Shown here piece by piece: positions 61,571-64,000 of a stretch of 64,000 nt of DNA (positions are counted from its first letter, which is position 1; every line of letters begins with the position of its first letter). The translations under genes and the position numbers were made by a program. Source of the stretch: GCA-2730975 sp937893275 (GTDB taxonomy: Bacteria > Verrucomicrobiota > Verrucomicrobiia > Opitutales > Seribacteraceae); contig CAXAHJ010000003.1 in the NCBI GenBank assembly GCA_963968595.1, positions 1 to 64,000 on the forward strand. The letters are read 5' to 3'. A model generated the notes under the pieces. It searched no databases and was not told the DNA's origin. It worked only from the letters and a program-made list of their open reading frames with translations.

Positions 61571-62793
61571 TTACTTCTTTCGATCCTGAGACTGTCCGCC
61601 GCGACTTCCCCATCCTCGGGAAAAGTTTCCGGGGCAAACCACTCGCCTACCTCGACAACGCGGCGACCTCCCAAAAGCCCAGCGCCGTAATCGATGCCAT
61701 TGCCAACCACTATCGGGAATCCAACGCCAACGTGCATCGTGGTGTATACGCCCTAGCTGAGGAAGCTGAAATCGCCTACCTTCATGCCAGAAAGGTCATT
61801 GCGGGTCATCTCAACGTGAACGCCGATGAAATCATTTTCGTTCGCGGAACCACGGAAGCCCTCAACCTAGTAGCCCAAAGTTACGCCCGCGCCCACCTCG
61901 GCGAAGGCGACGTCGTGTTGCTCACCACCATGGAACACCACGCCAACATCGTGCCTTGGCAACTGTTAAAGAAACAAACGGGAATCGAGATAGAGGTCTC
62001 TCCCATCCTTGAAGATGGATCTCTCGATCGCGATGCACTTAGCGCTCTGCTCGACCAGCCCAAAGTAAAGCTTCTCTCGCTCTGCCACGTTTCCAACTCG
62101 CTTGGCACGGTTAACCCCGTTGCCGAAATCGTTGCAGAAGCCAAGGAACGTGGCATCGTCACCGTAGTCGACGGAGCCCAAAGCATTCCTCATGGTCCAA
62201 TCGACCTTCGCGATATCGATTGCGACTTCTTCGCCTTTTCGGGGCACAAGGTTTTTGCCCCCATGGGCATCGGCGTCCTTTACGGAAAAAAGGAACTACT
62301 CGCCGACATGCCGCCCTACCAAGGCGGGGGCGATATGATCGACGAGGTGACCTTCGAAAAAACCACCTTCGCTCCCCCACCCCAACGCTTCGAGGCGGGT
62401 ACGCCCAACGTCGAGGGCGCCATCGGTCTCGGCGCCGCCATCGAATACCTCGGCAGCCTCGATCTTGCCGCAGCGGCGGCTCACGAGCAAGCCCTCCTAG
62501 AGCAAACCACAGTCGGACTGGAAGCCATTCCGGGCCTCACCATTCACGGAAATGCTCCCGGCAAGGCCGCCGTCATTTCTTTCACCGTCGACGGCATCCA
62601 CCCGCACGACATAGCCACCTTTCTGGATGCCGAGGGTATCGCCATCCGAACGGGTCACCATTGCTGCCAACCCCTCATGGAGCACCTCGGAATCACCGCC
62701 ACCGCCCGAGCATCCTTTGCCTTCTACAATACGAAAGAGGAAGTGGATCGGCTCGTCGAGGCTCTAAAAAAAACCATCGCCTGCTTTCAATAA
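61567..62793 (+). CDS. sufS: Cysteine desulfurase, SufS type
   Basis: Pyridoxal-phosphate enzyme that removes sulfur from cysteine for iron-sulfur cluster assembly. The 408-residue product has AYLDNAATSQKPSAVIDAIA, TMEHHANIVPWQLL, the cofactor Lys228 in FFAFSGHKVFAPMGIGVLYG, and the active-site loop with Cys366 in IRTGHHCCQPLMEHLG, where the short loop and RxGxHC pattern mark the SufS (group II) type rather than IscS. The GTPNVEGAIGLGAAIEYLGS segment is also standard. It starts at the ATG at 61567. No sufBCD, sufE or sufU gene is adjacent in the window; the small overlapping ORF is the only close partner. The exported VOC gene follows 97 bp later. Confidence 0.93.
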   Translation: MITSFDPETVRRDFPILGKSFRGKPLAYLDNAATSQKPSAVIDAIANHYRESNANVHRGVYALAEEAEIAYLHARKVIAGHLNVNADEIIFVRGTTEALNLVAQSYARAHLGEGDVVLLTTMEHHANIVPWQLLKKQTGIEIEVSPILEDGSLDRDALSALLDQPKVKLLSLCHVSNSLGTVNPVAEIVAEAKERGIVTVVDGAQSIPHGPIDLRDIDCDFFAFSGHKVFAPMGIGVLYGKKELLADMPPYQGGGDMIDEVTFEKTTFAPPPQRFEAGTPNVEGAIGLGAAIEYLGSLDLAAAAAHEQALLEQTTVGLEAIPGLTIHGNAPGKAAVISFTVDGIHPHDIATFLDAEGIAIRTGHHCCQPLMEHLGITATARASFAFYNTKEEVDRLVEALKKTIACFQ

Positions 62794-62890
62794 TTCGGGT
62801 TTCTCACTTGAAGAAACTTCCAAACCATCTCCCGAAGCTTTATTCTTTCTTGGTTTACAACCTTCAACAAATCCAAACTAAACCTCCAAT

Positions 62891-63466
62891 ATGTTCAAGC
62901 AACTCCTATCTATTCTTCCATTAGTAACGATCCTTCCCTTTGCTCTCGTCGCCAAGGACAAAGAAGCCAAACCCGCCGGCCCCTTCGCTCAGCAGACCAT
63001 CGATCTCGGGGTGGTCGTTTCCGACGTCAAGAAGTCCCTCGCCTTCTACAAGGGTGTGGTCGGCTTCACCGAAGTGGAAGGCTTCAAGGTGGCGGGAGAC
63101 TTCCCCAAGAAAGTCGGTCTCACCGACGGCGCAGCGCTCGACATTCACGTCCTGGTTCTCGGCGAAGACAAAACCGCTACTAAGCTCAAGTTAATGCAGG
63201 TAAAGAGCGAAAAGCCAGCCCGCGTCATCAAGCAGCGCCACATCCACGCCACCACCGGATTTTCTTATGTCAGCATCTTCGTAACCGATGTCGATGCCGT
63301 TCTCGAGCGGGCCAAGGCCGCGGGGCACAAGCCCTACGCCCAAAGCCCGCAGCGACTCCCCGAGGGTCTCCCGCAGGATGTCTGCCTACTCATGCTGAAG
63401 GATCCCGACGGCAACTTCGTGGAAATCATCGGTCCCCTCACAAAGAAGCTGCAAAAGGCCAAGTGA
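62891..63466 (+). CDS. Exported VOC-superfamily (glyoxalase-like) protein
   Basis: A 191-residue protein with a signal peptide (MFKQLLSILPLVTILPFALV, then AKDKE) and a vicinal-oxygen-chelate fold: IDLGVVVSDVKKSLAFYKGV at the start of the first beta-alpha module and FVTDVDAVLERAKAAGHKPY plus MLKDPDGNFVEIIGPL in the second. The final Glu in the NFVEI motif and acidic residues could be metal ligands. The fold is shared by glyoxalases, dioxygenases and resistance proteins, so activity cannot be assigned. Secretion is unusual for a VOC protein. Its stop codon overlaps the GTG start of the lyase gene (GTGA), suggesting joint expression with polysaccharide breakdown. Confidence 0.82.
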   Translation: MFKQLLSILPLVTILPFALVAKDKEAKPAGPFAQQTIDLGVVVSDVKKSLAFYKGVVGFTEVEGFKVAGDFPKKVGLTDGAALDIHVLVLGEDKTATKLKLMQVKSEKPARVIKQRHIHATTGFSYVSIFVTDVDAVLERAKAAGHKPYAQSPQRLPEGLPQDVCLLMLKDPDGNFVEIIGPLTKKLQKAK

Positions 63467-64000
63467 CTCTTCCTCGCGGGCTCCCTTTCGCCCTCCTACC
63501 CGGTCTTATCATCGGGATGACCCTAACGGGCAAGGAACCTAAAGCGCGAAACGAGATTCGCGTCGACTTCGACGCCCATCCCGAGGGTGCCTACGAGATG
63601 CGGATATTCCGCAAGGACTGGGCAAATGCCTTCCTTGGAAGCTTCCAAAAACGAGCCTACATAGAGTTTGAACCTAAGGGAAAAAGCCTTCGCGTAGCTT
63701 ATTCGAGAGGTTCCCTCGGTCCCAATGAAGGCGGGGGTCAATTTCGCGAGCGACTCGCCCCACGAAAAGCCTATAGTCTGACCTACAGCGTACTTTTCGA
63801 GAAGGGTTTTGACTTCCGCCGTGGCGGCAAGCTCCCCGGGCTCGCCGGTGGAAAGGCCAACACCGGAGGCAAGAAACCCACCGGCGACGGCTGGTCCGCG
63901 CGCTACATGTGGGGCGAAGGAGGCAACCTCTCCCTCTACCTCTACCACTTCGACCAAAAGACCGACTACGGCGACCGCATCGAACTAAAAGCCAAGGCCA
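63463..64000 (+). CDS. Partial polysaccharide lyase-like protein (PL14-type)
   Basis: An open frame beginning with a GTG at 63463, which overlaps the VOC stop as GTGA, and running past the right edge. The visible 179 residues have a hydrophobic N-terminus (LPRGLPFALLPGLIIGMTLT) that could be a signal sequence, then beta-strands with GFDFRRGGKLPGLAGGKANT, GDGWSARYMWGEGGNLSLYL and YHFDQKTDYGD. The GKLPGL...GDGWSARYMW...YGD pattern matches PL14-family alginate/glucuronan lyases and related PL20 enzymes. The C-terminal catalytic part is missing, so activity is not confirmed. Confidence 0.7.
   Translation, partial: MTLPRGLPFALLPGLIIGMTLTGKEPKARNEIRVDFDAHPEGAYEMRIFRKDWANAFLGSFQKRAYIEFEPKGKSLRVAYSRGSLGPNEGGGQFRERLAPRKAYSLTYSVLFEKGFDFRRGGKLPGLAGGKANTGGKKPTGDGWSARYMWGEGGNLSLYLYHFDQKTDYGDRIELKAKA

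Noticed and set aside
62220..62924. A 234-codon open frame overlapping the end of sufS
   Set aside because: Arg/His-rich shadow of sufS; a good Shine-Dalgarno or conserved motif is lacking.

Overview
The window looks like a chromosomal segment of a Gram-negative member of the PVC group, most probably a Verrucomicrobiota bacterium of the Opitutae type. The pointers are a DUF1549/DUF1553, DUF1501 and Planctomycete-type cytochrome (PSCyt1) gene set, SHD1-like N-terminal domains, and a TonB-dependent receptor with the plug sequence style common in that phylum. Lipopolysaccharide genes (lpxI, hldD) show an outer membrane. The assignment to class is inference; no rRNA or tRNA gene was recognised here.

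Layout. 1-10 kb is mostly housekeeping: a truncated secreted protein, leuS, lpxI, a leftward fabG-acpP-fabF operon, a pseudouridine synthase, an unknown Pro-rich exported protein and folD. An RDD membrane protein, proC and hldD follow. 12-23.2 kb holds the most unusual block: an ECF sigma factor, translationally coupled to a 1285-residue membrane protein with a cysteine-free anti-sigma-like N-terminus and a YfbK-like VWA C-terminus, followed by a 2207-residue membrane/periplasmic protein of unknown function. 23.4-25 kb has an exported quinoprotein-like beta-propeller and a small zincin, ending in a strong terminator. 25-33.6 kb (leftward) is the chaperone and translation block groEL, groES, dnaK, rbfA, infB, nusA; nusA has a consensus-like promoter followed by an intrinsic terminator inside its leader. 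33.8-42 kb (rightward) carries leuB, alaS, a SNF2 helicase overlapping alaS, and the acetolactate synthase large subunit.

42-55 kb is more accessory: a predicted membrane-anchored permuted-papain (C92-like) protein, an orphan enolase-superfamily enzyme, TerC, a LOG-family protein, an eight-haem cytochrome lipoprotein with HEAT and TPR repeats, a GYF_2 membrane protein, a RecQ helicase fused to DUF488, and a TonB-dependent receptor. 55-60.6 kb is a three-gene PVC cassette (DUF1549/DUF1553 protein with an inserted YHS/TRASH-like metal-site module, a DUF1501 protein with a Tat-like signal, and a protein with two tandem cytochrome domains plus leucine-rich repeats). 60.7-64 kb has a ribbon-helix-helix/PAS regulator with a nearby dyad, a 48-residue ORF overlapping sufS, sufS, an exported VOC protein, and the start of a PL14-like polysaccharide lyase.

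The best candidates for something undescribed are the sigma/VWA/giant-protein locus at 11973-23227, the RecQ-DUF488 fusion, the RHH-PAS regulator and the nusA leader terminator. Two diverged copies of a palindromic repeat (3538-3642 and 42047-42173) sit in intergenic DNA. All function calls come from reading motifs by eye; no database search was run.
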